Shown here piece after piece: positions 54,269 through 64,000 of a DNA stretch of 64,000 nucleotides. The notes beneath the pieces were generated by a model. That model worked only from the letters and a program-made list of their open reading frames with translations, had not been told where the DNA came from and searched no databases. The stretch lies in NCBI GenBank assembly GCA_963778675.1, contig CAVZVI010000011.1, forward strand, positions 1,178,001 through 1,242,000, read 5' to 3'. Position 1 is the stretch's first letter. Each line of letters begins with the position of its first letter. This DNA is from CAWCDJ01 sp963778675. Its GTDB lineage: Bacteria > Acidobacteriota > Terriglobia > Bryobacterales > Bryobacteraceae. The position numbers were made by a program, and so were the translations under genes.

Positions 54269-55099
54269 CTAGACGTCGCAGAGGTCCACGGCCCGGGCGA
54301 GGGCTTGCCCGGGCTCGACGGTCGGAATGAATTCCTGTCCAACATAACCCTTATATTCGATCTCCACCAGGGCGCGCATGACCGACGGGTAATGGATCTC
54401 CTGATCGCCATCGATCTCCCCCCGGCCGGGAACTCCGGCAGTATGGACGTGGCCGATCCAGTTCCGGTAGCAGCGGAGCCGCCGGATCACGTCTCCGTTC
54501 ATGATAGCCACGTGGTAGATGTCGAACAGCAGCTTTGCATTCGGCGAACCGACCCGCCGGATGATCTCCGCGCAATAGTCGATATCGTCGCCCTGGTAGC
54601 CAGGATGGCCCCGCATGGGGTGTGAATCGTCGCGCGTGTTTAACTGCTCGAGGCACACCGTAACGTTGCGCGCGGCCGCGTAGGCCGCCAGTTCCCGAAG
54701 GCCTTTGACGGTATTCTCCGCGCCCCGGTCGAGCGGGATCTCGCCGCTCGCCGGATCCGCCGGATCTTCCCATTTGTAGCCGGTGAACGCGATCACGTTA
54801 GGCACGCCGGCATCGGCGCAATGGTCGATACTCTGCCGCGTGCGGGCAATGATCTCTTCGTGATGGCGCAGGTTGTTCAGCCCGCGGACGAAGACCGGGT
54901 CGGGCATGCCGTTGTGCGCGATTGCGTTTTCCAGGCCGTACTTGCGGATGACGGGCCAGAGTTCCGGGGGAGCCAGTTCCACGCTGCGGCAGCCGAGCTC
55001 GCATGCCAGGCGGCAAATGCGGTCGATATCCCACTTCCAGTCGGTGCCGTTCAAGCACCAATACGCCAATGATTGGCGGATGCGGCCGTTTCTCACCAT
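54269..55099 (-). CDS. sugar isomerase/epimerase-like TIM-barrel protein (xylose isomerase-like fold)
   Basis: A 276-residue protein of the xylose isomerase-like TIM-barrel family, close to hydroxypyruvate isomerase. Metal-site residues are visible: LEQLN (Glu), LFDIYHV (Asp, His), IGHVHTAGVPGR (His) and GQEFIPT (Glu). LACELGCRSVELAPPELW is the N-terminal strand motif. No signal peptide. ATG 55099 is used because the longer frame runs into the terminator and the cytochrome gene. It would isomerise or epimerise a small sugar. Confidence 0.9.
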   Translation of the reverse strand: MVRNGRIRQSLAYWCLNGTDWKWDIDRICRLACELGCRSVELAPPELWPVIRKYGLENAIAHNGMPDPVFVRGLNNLRHHEEIIARTRQSIDHCADAGVPNVIAFTGYKWEDPADPASGEIPLDRGAENTVKGLRELAAYAAARNVTVCLEQLNTRDDSHPMRGHPGYQGDDIDYCAEIIRRVGSPNAKLLFDIYHVAIMNGDVIRRLRCYRNWIGHVHTAGVPGRGEIDGDQEIHYPSVMRALVEIEYKGYVGQEFIPTVEPGQALARAVDLCDV

Positions 55100-55114
55100 G
55101 TGTCGAGTATTATA

Positions 55115-55152
55115 GACATAAAAATACCGGCCGCCGGAGAGCCGGCGGCCGG
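55115..55152 (-). terminator. intrinsic terminator of the decaheme cytochrome gene
   Basis: The arms CCGGCCGCCGG (55127-55137) and CCGGCGGCCGG (55142-55152) are perfectly complementary over 11 bases with an AGAG loop. On the minus strand, the stem is followed by TATTTTTATG. This is a good rho-independent terminator 25 bases after the decaheme stop and before the isomerase start. Confidence 0.85.
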
Positions 55153-55176
55153 GGAGAAGCGCAGATCCCTTTTGCC

Positions 55177-57183
55177 CTATCTGGCGTGGGCTTTGTCGAT
55201 GGAGAATTGGGCCGACGGTCCGTGGCACACGTCGCAGCTTTCGCCCTGCTGCGCGTCGGTATTCACGGCGGCGTGCGCAGTGGCGGCCCTCGTATCGTGG
55301 CAGCTGGTGCAGGCTGCGGTTACCGGCGGCACGGAGGTCAGGAAGCCGGCCGGGTCGCTGACGTTGTGCAACCCCGCCTGGAGCGGCAGTTGCTGCGAGT
55401 TGTTCACGTGGCAGGCTCCGCAGTTGCGGCGGTCGCCTGGATAGCCGACCTCGTTGAACGTGCTGCTGCCGATCGTGTAGGTCCGGGTCATTTCCTTGCC
55501 TGTGTGAATGCGGTGAATCATCGTCCGGAAGTCGATCGACTGTCCTCCCCCCGTCATCACCGGGTTGTGGCAGATTCCGCACTGCATCACGTCGTTCCGG
55601 TTGTCGCCGTGGAAAGCCAGCGCTCCGTGGCAGGCGTTGCACTTTTCGGTGGAAACGATGACGCGGCGGGACTGCGGCACGCTCCCATCCACCGAGAAGG
55701 CCATTTGCTTGTTGGCTCCGGTGTCGCGCACCAGCAATTCCTTGGTGGTGCCCGGCAGCAACTTCACCTCGCGCCGGCCTTCGATGGCCACGGTATACGA
55801 GCCCTGGGCGTCCGCCGGAAGGGCGGCTGTGAAAGTGTAGCTATATTGCCCGAGGCCTTCGGGGGTCGCCTTCAGGGCGCTTTCGGAGACATAACCCGCG
55901 GCCACGCCCGGAAGCGCGTAGTCCGTGTTGGGGCCGGTGATCAGGAGGTTCAGCCGGGTCAGGTCGCTCAGCGCCACCGCGTTGCCCTGCTTGTCCTTCA
56001 CCGTGAAAGTGACCTTCACGTGGCCGCCCGGCTTATTGCCGTCGACGCCGTTCAACTGGAATACGACGCCGGGCAGGTTCTTCGAGAACCGGGGAATGAG
56101 GTGTGCGCCGGAGATCGAGATGTCGAGATCCGAACCGGTGGGCGCGTGGCACTGGGAGCACTGGGAGTCCGAAACCTGCGGCAGGTTGGCGTGGTTGGCG
56201 CCCGTCGCGAAGTTCACGTTGTCATGGCAGGAGCCGCAAGCGATGCGGTTCGGCTTATTGTAGTTCTCCTGCTGGGCAGCGCCCGCCGCCGGGTCGTGGC
56301 AGGTTGTGCAACTGCGAACGTCCGCAGGGAACACGATATCGGAATAGTCGGCAACCGACTGGTTATGGCCGATAATCTGGTATTTCCCGCCGCCCTGCAC
56401 GCTCGGCAGGCTCGAGCCCGCATGGATCTTGTGAATGAATACCGCCATGTCGACGGAGTTTCCCGTGTCGGGATCCACAGTCTGCGGCTGGTGGCAAAGA
56501 ACGCACAGCTCGACGCTGCGCCGCGACCCGCCATGGAATGCCATCTGGTCGTGACACTTGTTGCAGGTAGCCGTCTTCACCACGTCGCGCACCACGGTCA
56601 CTTTGGAGCCATCAGGCACGAAGTTGTACACCGTGTCGTAGTAGTTGGTCCCCATATCGAATTCGCTGAGATTGCGGGAACCGTAAACGCCAATCGAGTG
56701 GGTGACGGAAGGATCGTAGTTCGCCGGGACGCGGGTGCCGAACGTATAGGTATAAGTGCCGTTCCCATTGTCCTGATAAGTGCCGCCGGAATCCGCGGAA
56801 GCCTGGTCCGCGCTGACGCCCGTAATCGGACTCTTCTGGCTGCGTACCGTGTAGTCCACGTACTGCGTCTGCCCCTTGGGAATGTTCGCAAGAATGAAGC
56901 TGAGAGATACCGCGCCCGGAGTAGTTACGCCGAGCCGGTCGAGAGCCTGTCCCTTGGGATCGGTCAGCTTGAAGGTCGCAGTGACCTTGCCGTCGGCCGA
57001 GATGGCGGCCCCGGTAACTTGGATGACCAGTCCCGGCCTTACAAAATTGATCAGATTGGCATCGGCGTAGTAAGCCTTGTCGTGGGTCGTAAAGCCCGTG
57101 CCGCCGGCCCCGATGAGCGCCGCGGCTCCGGCCAGCACTGCCACACCGAAGGCCGGCCGGGCAAAGGGGAGTTTCATTGCCAT
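55177..57183 (-). CDS. OmcA/MtrC-family decaheme c-type cytochrome
   Basis: A 668-residue exported protein with ten CxxCH motifs in two groups: CNKCH, CVLCH, CTTCH, CGSCH, CSQCH and CNACH, CGICH, CGACH, CTSCH, CDVCH. Each pentaheme group is preceded by a beta-barrel-like domain, the layout of OmcA/MtrC surface reductases. The spacer motifs DMAVFIHKIHAG and DFRTMIHRIHTG fit the family. ATG 57183 has AGAGG seven bases upstream; a GTG two codons before is possible. No lipobox Cys is seen after the signal, so anchoring may differ from Shewanella MtrC. It is expected to move electrons at the outer face of the cell. Confidence 0.95.
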   Translation of the reverse strand: MAMKLPFARPAFGVAVLAGAAALIGAGGTGFTTHDKAYYADANLINFVRPGLVIQVTGAAISADGKVTATFKLTDPKGQALDRLGVTTPGAVSLSFILANIPKGQTQYVDYTVRSQKSPITGVSADQASADSGGTYQDNGNGTYTYTFGTRVPANYDPSVTHSIGVYGSRNLSEFDMGTNYYDTVYNFVPDGSKVTVVRDVVKTATCNKCHDQMAFHGGSRRSVELCVLCHQPQTVDPDTGNSVDMAVFIHKIHAGSSLPSVQGGGKYQIIGHNQSVADYSDIVFPADVRSCTTCHDPAAGAAQQENYNKPNRIACGSCHDNVNFATGANHANLPQVSDSQCSQCHAPTGSDLDISISGAHLIPRFSKNLPGVVFQLNGVDGNKPGGHVKVTFTVKDKQGNAVALSDLTRLNLLITGPNTDYALPGVAAGYVSESALKATPEGLGQYSYTFTAALPADAQGSYTVAIEGRREVKLLPGTTKELLVRDTGANKQMAFSVDGSVPQSRRVIVSTEKCNACHGALAFHGDNRNDVMQCGICHNPVMTGGGQSIDFRTMIHRIHTGKEMTRTYTIGSSTFNEVGYPGDRRNCGACHVNNSQQLPLQAGLHNVSDPAGFLTSVPPVTAACTSCHDTRAATAHAAVNTDAQQGESCDVCHGPSAQFSIDKAHAR

Positions 57184-57374
57184 AGACACACCTCTAGCTA
57201 AGTGTCAGGAGTCCAAGCGAGACCTGTTCCGCTGCAAAAGCGCAGTTCCGCCGCGAATGAAAGATTACGGTATCTTAATATCTCTGAATCGGACAAGGGA
57301 ATGTCCGAAAGATACCACGAGGCTTCCTAACGGCCGCGGCTCTGTGCGATGTCCGCTCACAGAACGGGAGTTGC

Positions 57375-59375
57375 TTACCAGACCCGGCAGGCGTTGGCGC
57401 TTACCATCGGCTGTCCCGCCTGGCAGGAAAACGCCTTTTGGAATTCCGGCATGTTCTGCAGCGTCCCGTTGACGCGGTAGCGGCCCGGCGAGTGCGGGTT
57501 GGTGAGCGCCTGCTGGCGTTCCGCCTGCGGCGTGCTGTTTTCGCACCAGATCTGAGCGAAGCCGAGGAAAAAACGCTGATCGGGTGTAAATCCCTCCACC
57601 TTGTCCTCCCGGCCCTTGAGAACATCGTGCAGGGCCATCAGGGCAATCCGCGCACCGCCGTTGTCCGCGGTGTTTTCACCGAGCGTCAGCTTACCGTTCA
57701 GCTTCACATCATCGACCGCCGTGAAGCCGCTGTATTCGTTGGCGATGCAGGCGGCGCGTTTTTCGAACTCGGCGCCGTCCTGCGGCGTCCACCAGTCGCG
57801 CAGGTTGCCGTTGCCGTCGAACTTGCGGCCCTGATCGTCGAACCCGTGCGTCATTTCGTGGCCGATGACCACGCCGGCGCCGCCGTAGTTCAGAGCGATG
57901 TCGCGGCGCGGGTCGAAAAACGGCGCCTGAAGAATTCCGGCGGGGAAATTGATGCTGTTATTCTGCGGGCTGTAAAAGGCGTTCACGGTGGGAGTGCTCA
58001 TGCCCCACTGCGTTTTATCGGTCGGCTTGCCGATGCGCTGGATCATGTCCTGCCGCAGAAACTGCGCAGTCTTCAGATCGTTGCCCAGGTAATCGTCGCG
58101 CGTGATAGTCAGCTTGCTGTAATCGCGCCATTTCTTGGGCGTGCCGACATTGTTCGTAATGTCCTTGAGCTTCTCGAGCGCAGCCTTCTTGGTGGCTTCG
58201 GTCATCCACGGCAGCGTCTGAATGTCCTTGGACATGGCATGTTCGAGCGCATCCACCAGTTGCGCGATCTGGGCCTTGGCGTCGGCGCCGAATGCCACTT
58301 CGATGTATTTCTGGCCGAGAAGGTCGCCCAAAGCGCGGTCCACCGCCATTACGCAACGCGCCGGACGCGGACGCGGCTGCTTTGCGCCGGTCATGTAACG
58401 CTGCCAGAAATCGAATGCTTCGTTTTCAAACGGTTCGGAAAGCTCCGTCGCCGAAGCCCGCAGCAGGTGATATTCCAGGTACGCTTTCCAGGGCTCAGAG
58501 GAATCCTGCGGCACATTGGCAGAGATCTGCCTGAAGAAGTCGGGGTTGCTGACGTTCAGAGTCTCAAACGCCGGCGCTCCCACGTTCTGGAAGTAGGTAT
58601 CCCACGGAAAGTTGGGAGCCAACTCGGCCAGTTCCTTCTTTGTCATGAGGTGGTAGCGCTTGTTGGGATCGCGCATGGCGACGCGGTCCGCCGAAGCCTT
58701 GGCCAGGATCATCTCCAGGTCCATTACGGCTTGAGCCTTGGACGCCGCCGCATCCGAGCGATCGCCGGCCAACTCGAACATCTTTGCGACGTGCTGCTGG
58801 AACCGCTGCCGCGTCTCGACCGACTTCGGGTCGGTCTTCAAGTAGAAATCGCGATCCGGCAGCGAGAGGCCTCCCTGCCCCAGCGAGGCGATGGTCCTGG
58901 TAGAATCCTTCGCATCAGGCTGGGCCCCGAAGGTGAACAGCACCGGGACACCCATGCGATGCAGGCGGATGATCTCGCCCACCACGTCTTCTTCCGACGA
59001 CATGCCGCTGATGCGGTCGAGCTCGGGCTTGAGAGGCGTGATCCCCCGCTTGTCGATCGCCGCGGTGTCCATGCAGCTCGCAAAGTAATCGCCGATCTTC
59101 TGATCGAGCACTGGACGGCCGGGCCGAACCACGGCCGCGCCCTCCAGGATGTCGAGCAGCACTTTCTCGTTGCGGTCGCTCAACTCGGTGAACCGGCCCC
59201 AACGGGCGCGGTCCGACGGCAGCGGGTTGTGCGCCAGCCAGTTTCCGCAGGCATATTGATAGAAGTCGACGCAGGGGTCGACCGACCGGTTCATCGAGGC
59301 CGTGTCCAGACCCGAGGCAGAGTCGGCCGCCAGCGCGAGGGCCGGCAGTGCGAGAAGAGCAAGCAGCGTTTTCAT
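57375..59375 (-). CDS. exported M13-family metallopeptidase (neprilysin/PepO-like)
   Basis: A 666-residue zinc endopeptidase. A Sec signal (LLALLALPALALAAD) precedes the M13 N-terminal lobe (NRSVDPCVDFYQYACGNW). The zinc site is HEMTH at 506-510 with the third ligand Glu in ENTADNGG; NAFYSPQNNSINFPAGILQ is the substrate-binding NAYY-like loop. The C-terminal CRVW is the family ending. It degrades oligopeptides in the periplasm or outside. ATG 59375 is used because the longer frame lacks a signal. It diverges from the M14 peptidase across 55 bases. Confidence 0.96.
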   Translation of the reverse strand: MKTLLALLALPALALAADSASGLDTASMNRSVDPCVDFYQYACGNWLAHNPLPSDRARWGRFTELSDRNEKVLLDILEGAAVVRPGRPVLDQKIGDYFASCMDTAAIDKRGITPLKPELDRISGMSSEEDVVGEIIRLHRMGVPVLFTFGAQPDAKDSTRTIASLGQGGLSLPDRDFYLKTDPKSVETRQRFQQHVAKMFELAGDRSDAAASKAQAVMDLEMILAKASADRVAMRDPNKRYHLMTKKELAELAPNFPWDTYFQNVGAPAFETLNVSNPDFFRQISANVPQDSSEPWKAYLEYHLLRASATELSEPFENEAFDFWQRYMTGAKQPRPRPARCVMAVDRALGDLLGQKYIEVAFGADAKAQIAQLVDALEHAMSKDIQTLPWMTEATKKAALEKLKDITNNVGTPKKWRDYSKLTITRDDYLGNDLKTAQFLRQDMIQRIGKPTDKTQWGMSTPTVNAFYSPQNNSINFPAGILQAPFFDPRRDIALNYGGAGVVIGHEMTHGFDDQGRKFDGNGNLRDWWTPQDGAEFEKRAACIANEYSGFTAVDDVKLNGKLTLGENTADNGGARIALMALHDVLKGREDKVEGFTPDQRFFLGFAQIWCENSTPQAERQQALTNPHSPGRYRVNGTLQNMPEFQKAFSCQAGQPMVSANACRVW

Positions 59376-59430
59376 GGTACGGAAGACCGATTTTACCGTA
59401 CGTCGGCAGCCACCGTTTATCATCATCGTT

Positions 59431-62133
59431 ATGGTTCGCTTTTTGCGCGGTGTAGTGGTATTGCTGGCGGCGCTGCCGGGAACGGCGCAGCCCAGGTTCG
59501 AAACTTGGCCGGGAATTTCGTACGACCCGAGGATCCCGGCCATGCGCCAGGTACTGGGATATGAGACCGGCGAAAGAGTCACCAGGCATTCGGCCATCCT
59601 GAAATACCTGGAGGCCCTGGAGGCGGCTGCTCCCACACGGATGAAGATCTTCGATTACGGCCGGACGTGGGAGGGGCGGCGCCTCGTCTACGCCGCCGTG
59701 GGATCGGAAGCAACCATCCGCAACCTGTCCGAAATCCGCGCCGCGGCCGGGCGCCTGGCCGACCCGCGGAAGGCCTCCAGCGCGGAAGCGAAGCGCATCA
59801 TGGCAGCTCTACCGGCCGTAGTGTGGCTTTCCTACGGCGTCCACGGCAACGAGATTTCGTCCCCGGATGCGGCGCTGCTGACCGCCTACCACCTTCTGGC
59901 GGCCCGCGGCGACAGGATGGTGGACGACATCCTGGCGCACGTGCTGATCCTGATCGACCCCGTCCAGAACCCGGATGGACGCGACCGCTTCGTCAACTAC
60001 TTCGAAGGCGCACGCGGCCTTGAGCCCGACCCCAACCCGATCGCCGCCGAACACCAGGAGCCGTGGCCGGGCGGCCGTCCCAACCATTACCTGTTCGACC
60101 TCAACCGCGACTGGATCGCCCTCACGCAGCCGGAGATCCGCGACCAGGTCAAGGTGCTGCGCGAGTGGTTCCCGCTGGTCGCGGTGGACCTGCACGAGAT
60201 GAGCGGCGAGAGCACCTACTTCTTCAGCCCCGAATCGGACCCCTATAATCCGAACCTGACCCGCGACCAGAAGGAAACGCTGCAGCTGTTCGGCAAGAAC
60301 AACGCGCGGTGGTTCGACCGCTTCGGCTTCGATTACTTCACGCGCGAAAACTACGATGCCTTCTACCCGGGCTACGGCGCAAGCTGGCCTTCCTATTACG
60401 GCGCGATTGCGATGACGTATGAACAGGCGTCGGCTCACGGGCTGGTGGTGCGCCGGTCCGACGACACGCTGCTGGCGTTTCGCGACACGGTGCGCCACCA
60501 CTTCGTGGCCTCGCTTTCCACCCTGGAGGCCGCCGCCGCGAATCGGGAGAAACTGCTCGGCGACTTTTACCGTTATGCCGTCACCGCCATCGAAGAGGGG
60601 CGCACCGAGCCGGTGAAGGAATACATCCTGCCGCGCAGCCGCGACGCTTCGGCCACCGACAAACTGGCGGGTATCCTGGTGCAGCACGGAATCGAGGTCA
60701 GGCGGGCGGCGGCGTCCTTCCGCAGCGGCGGCCGCGAGTATCCTGCCGGAACTTATGTAGTTCCGATGGCGCAGCCCGCCAAAAGGCTCATCCGGACACT
60801 TCTCGACCCCAGCACTCCCATGGACCCGCACTTCGTCGCGGCCGAGGAAGCCCGCCGCCGGCAGGGACAGCGGAGTGAGATCTACGATGTCACCGCCTGG
60901 TCGCTGCCTCTCATGTTTAACGTGGAGGCGGTCGCAGGCGCCACCGTATCTCAAGGCGATTTTTCCGATGCGGGGCAGGAGTTGGTGCAGCCGGGAGCGC
61001 TTCGCGGACCGCACGCCTCCGTCGCCTACCTCGCGCCGTGGGGGTCGGAGGCCGCCGGTCGACTGCTGGCCGCGGCGCTCCGCGAAGACCTGAAAGTTTA
61101 CTCGGCCGACCGGCCGTTTGCCCAGAACGGCGTGAAGTTCCCGGCCGGCAGCCTGATCTTCAAAGTCGCCGGGAACCCGCCGGATCTCGGAGAGCGCCTG
61201 GGCCGCCTGGCCCGCACGAGCGGCGCGGATATCTCGGCGACCGATTCCGGCTGGGTGGAAGATGGCGTCAATTTCGGAAGCCGCCACGTGGTGCCGCTGC
61301 GAAAGCCCGCCATCGCCATCGCCTGGGACAGCCCGGTTTCTTCCGGGTCGGCAGGCGCGGCACGCTTCGTGCTGGAGCGGCAGTACGGGTATCCCGTCAC
61401 CCCCGTGCGTACGGCGATGCTCGCGTCGAGCGCCTTCGCCCGCAGCTTCCAGGTCCTGATTCTGCCGGAGGGCGGCGACTATGCCGAAGAGTTGGGTGAA
61501 GACGGAATCGCGCGCCTGAAGGCATGGGTCGAGTCCGGCGGTACCGTTGTCGCACTGGGCAGCGCGATCAACTTCCTCTCCGACTCCCGTGTCGGGCTAC
61601 TCGAGTTGAAACAGGAGAAGGCGCTTCGAGAAAGTGAGGAGAAGGAGACGACCCCGCCCGAAAAGTCCGGCAAACACGCCGAAGGAATGGTAGCGGGAAC
61701 GCGAATCGCCAGCGAATCGGACCTGGAAAGGTTCACGCGGGCCGGCGCCGACCTGCCCGATAACGCCCCGGGCGCGCTGCTGCGCGCGCGAGTGCGCCCT
61801 GATCACTGGCTCACCGTGGGCGTCCCCGAAACGTTGAATCTGATGGTCGAGGGGCGCGCCATCTACTCGCCGGTGAAGGCCGACCGCGGCGTCAACGCAG
61901 TCTATTTCGATGCGCCCGGGCAACTGGTGGTCAGCGGCCACCTCTGGAGCGAGAACCAGCAACAGATCGCCTACAAGCCTGCGGTGGTCGCCGCTAGCGC
62001 GGGGCGGGGAGTCGTCGTCGCTTTCACCCAGGACCCGAATTTTCGCGCCATGCTCGACGGCGCCAACGTACTGTTCCTGAACGCCGTATTCCGCGGGCCG
62101 GCGCACGCCCGGGGATCGGGCACCGAAGAGTAA
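59431..62133 (+). CDS. exported M14-family zinc carboxypeptidase-like protein
   Basis: A 900-residue protein. ATG 59431 starts a signal (FLRGVVVLLAALPGTAQ). The M14 domain has the zinc pair His138/Glu141 in YGVHGNEIS, NPDGRDRF and DLNRDW, and the later DLHEMSGESTYFF. Residues beyond about 400 form a long C-terminal extension with an ATP-grasp- or glutamine amidotransferase-like fold (QVLILPEGGDYAEELGEDG), as in many long bacterial M14 proteins. Probably a periplasmic or surface peptidase. The longer upstream frame starts inside the M13 gene. Confidence 0.92.
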   Translation: MVRFLRGVVVLLAALPGTAQPRFETWPGISYDPRIPAMRQVLGYETGERVTRHSAILKYLEALEAAAPTRMKIFDYGRTWEGRRLVYAAVGSEATIRNLSEIRAAAGRLADPRKASSAEAKRIMAALPAVVWLSYGVHGNEISSPDAALLTAYHLLAARGDRMVDDILAHVLILIDPVQNPDGRDRFVNYFEGARGLEPDPNPIAAEHQEPWPGGRPNHYLFDLNRDWIALTQPEIRDQVKVLREWFPLVAVDLHEMSGESTYFFSPESDPYNPNLTRDQKETLQLFGKNNARWFDRFGFDYFTRENYDAFYPGYGASWPSYYGAIAMTYEQASAHGLVVRRSDDTLLAFRDTVRHHFVASLSTLEAAAANREKLLGDFYRYAVTAIEEGRTEPVKEYILPRSRDASATDKLAGILVQHGIEVRRAAASFRSGGREYPAGTYVVPMAQPAKRLIRTLLDPSTPMDPHFVAAEEARRRQGQRSEIYDVTAWSLPLMFNVEAVAGATVSQGDFSDAGQELVQPGALRGPHASVAYLAPWGSEAAGRLLAAALREDLKVYSADRPFAQNGVKFPAGSLIFKVAGNPPDLGERLGRLARTSGADISATDSGWVEDGVNFGSRHVVPLRKPAIAIAWDSPVSSGSAGAARFVLERQYGYPVTPVRTAMLASSAFARSFQVLILPEGGDYAEELGEDGIARLKAWVESGGTVVALGSAINFLSDSRVGLLELKQEKALRESEEKETTPPEKSGKHAEGMVAGTRIASESDLERFTRAGADLPDNAPGALLRARVRPDHWLTVGVPETLNLMVEGRAIYSPVKADRGVNAVYFDAPGQLVVSGHLWSENQQQIAYKPAVVAASAGRGVVVAFTQDPNFRAMLDGANVLFLNAVFRGPAHARGSGTEE

Positions 62134-62171
62134 CTTTACACCGGCGAGACCGGCGGAGACATCCAATTTCT

Positions 62172-63125
<954 letters not shown>

Positions 63126-63161
63126 CCGCATCCTCCGGGGCCGGGATTCCGCTGCCGCTCG

Positions 63162-63371
63162 CTACCGGTTGCAGTTGGCCGGACAGACCCAATAGTCGAA
63201 CTGCAGCTTGCCGTTGCTATCGAGCTGGGGCGACCACGTTTCCGAACACGTCACGCACTGCAGGATGAGGTCTTGCTTGTTCAAAAGCCTCACGCCGAGA
63301 CGGGCCAGCTCCGCGCCGGTCATATGGCGTACGTCTTCTTTGTCCACGACACTCCGGTCAACGACTCTCAT
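63162..63371 (-). CDS. small protein with zinc-ribbon-like cysteines
   Basis: A 69-residue protein. GGAGGAGG lies just upstream of ATG 63371 and fixes the start. LQCVTCSETWSP and WVCPANC are a CxxC plus CxxxC set that looks like a small zinc ribbon. Function unknown. Confidence 0.6.
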   Translation of the reverse strand: MRVVDRSVVDKEDVRHMTGAELARLGVRLLNKQDLILQCVTCSETWSPQLDSNGKLQFDYWVCPANCNR

Positions 63372-63466
63372 AGGTCCTCCTCCCGTATCCATGTTGCGCC
63401 CGCCGGGGGTCAGATTCCGACCCGCCTCGTCCGCAAGGGTATGAAAGAGAACATCCGGAAGACGGT

Positions 63467-64000
63467 CTACGATCCGGGATGCGGAGCCGCCCCGACCGCC
63501 CCGCGGCTCGTTCGGGGCAGCCGGTCGTAGATTCCCAGGGTTTGGCAATCATGCTCCAGCATCTCCCTAACCAGTTCCGGAAACGTCACCCGGTGCCGCC
63601 AGCCCAGTATGCGGCGCGCCTTACTCGCGTCCCCCTGGAGGATGTTGACCTCCGCGGGCCGGTATAGCTCCGAATCGGCTTTGACGTAATCCTGCCAGTT
63701 CAAGCCGGCGTGGTCGAATGCCAGCTCGACGAACTCCCTCACGGAATGGGTTTCGCCGGTGGCAACCACGTAGTCGTCGGGTTCCGGCTGCTGGAGCATG
63801 AGCCACATCGCTTCGACATACTCCCGGGCGTGACCCCAGTCGCGCTTCGCTTCCAGGTTGCCCAGGCGCAGCTCGTCGGACTTCCCGGCAAGAATTCGCG
63901 CTGCCCCGGCCGTGATCTTGCGGGTAACGAACTCAAAGCCGCGCCGCGGCGATTCGTGGTTGAACAGGATTCCGCTCGAAGCATGAAAGCCGTAGGCTTC
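63467..64000 (-). CDS. gmd: GDP-mannose 4,6-dehydratase (N-terminus beyond window edge)
   Basis: The frame enters from the right edge and encodes the C-terminal 177 residues. SSGILFNHESPRRGFEFVTRKI, LGNLEAKRDWGHAREYVEAMW and YVVATGETHSVREFVELAF are highly specific for Gmd, which converts GDP-D-mannose to the 4-keto-6-deoxy sugar used for GDP-fucose, rhamnose or colitose. RPAEVNILQGDASKARRILGW is the usual end. The catalytic YxxxK lies outside the window. It indicates a surface polysaccharide locus to the right. Confidence 0.95.
   Translation of the reverse strand, partial: EAYGFHASSGILFNHESPRRGFEFVTRKITAGAARILAGKSDELRLGNLEAKRDWGHAREYVEAMWLMLQQPEPDDYVVATGETHSVREFVELAFDHAGLNWQDYVKADSELYRPAEVNILQGDASKARRILGWRHRVTFPELVREMLEHDCQTLGIYDRLPRTSRGAVGAAPHPGS

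Noticed and set aside
55003..57201. 732-codon plus-strand open frame
   Set aside because: Antisense to the decaheme cytochrome, whose ten CxxCH motifs settle the coding strand.
57438..59564. 708-codon plus-strand open frame
   Set aside because: Antisense to the M13 peptidase with its HEMTH site.
59809..61287. 492-codon minus-strand open frame
   Set aside because: Antisense to the M14 peptidase; no motifs and no ribosome site.

Overview
The window reads as chromosomal DNA of a GC-rich, Gram-negative acidobacterium close to the Solibacter/Bryobacter group. This is inferred from a protein of the acidobacterial TIGR03435 family (52.1-53.0 kb), an 800-residue FtsX/MacB-type duplicated permease (19.1-21.5 kb), a very large TonB-dependent receptor with a carboxypeptidase-regulatory-like N-terminus (7.2-10.5 kb), and many enzymes that carry Sec or Tat signals. 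About 55 protein genes cover nearly all of the sequence. I saw no rRNA, tRNA, CRISPR array, insertion sequence or phage gene.

Layout. 0-15.3 kb is a glycan and sugar-acid utilisation region: an M20 peptidase, a Tat-exported sulfatase and a six-hairpin glycosidase on the minus strand; a Tat-exported enolase-superfamily dehydratase and an exported RraA-like protein on the plus strand; a TonB receptor with a second exported six-hairpin protein; a divergent membrane-anchored paralogue of that protein fused to an apparent DNA-binding domain; and a ROK repressor. 15.5-29.8 kb is mixed: homocysteine methyltransferase, small exported proteins, a methyltransferase, an ADOP permease, a FUSC transporter, citrate synthase, aldose epimerase, and a histidine kinase/sigma-54 activator pair.

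29.9-36.6 kb is a respiratory operon: a Cyc2-like fused cytochrome-porin, a monoheme cytochrome, a flavin/Fe-S oxidoreductase, a Rieske protein, cytochrome b and a hexaheme cytochrome. The middle of it (32.9-34.7 kb) carries about nine single-base frameshifts. 36.6-54.3 kb holds housekeeping and exported enzymes: HNH nuclease, FAD oxidoreductase, S10 peptidase, RlmB, AhpD-like protein, Nudix, NifU/IscU-like protein, DinB, metallo-hydrolase, beta-propeller proteins, DeoC, HlyD adaptor, MFS transporter, a frameshifted Ser/Thr kinase and a tandem redoxin. 54.3-64 kb has a TIM-barrel isomerase, an OmcA/MtrC-type decaheme cytochrome followed by a clear intrinsic terminator, M13 and M14 peptidases, ferrochelatase and the C-terminal part of GDP-mannose 4,6-dehydratase.

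How the genes may work together. The first region looks like outer-membrane capture and periplasmic breakdown of a (possibly sulfated) glycan, controlled locally by a ROK repressor and by a possible membrane-bound one-component sensor evolved from a glycosidase. The Cyc2-like protein, the bc-type complex and the decaheme cytochrome suggest electron exchange across the outer membrane, perhaps with iron. That is inference from motifs and gene order only.
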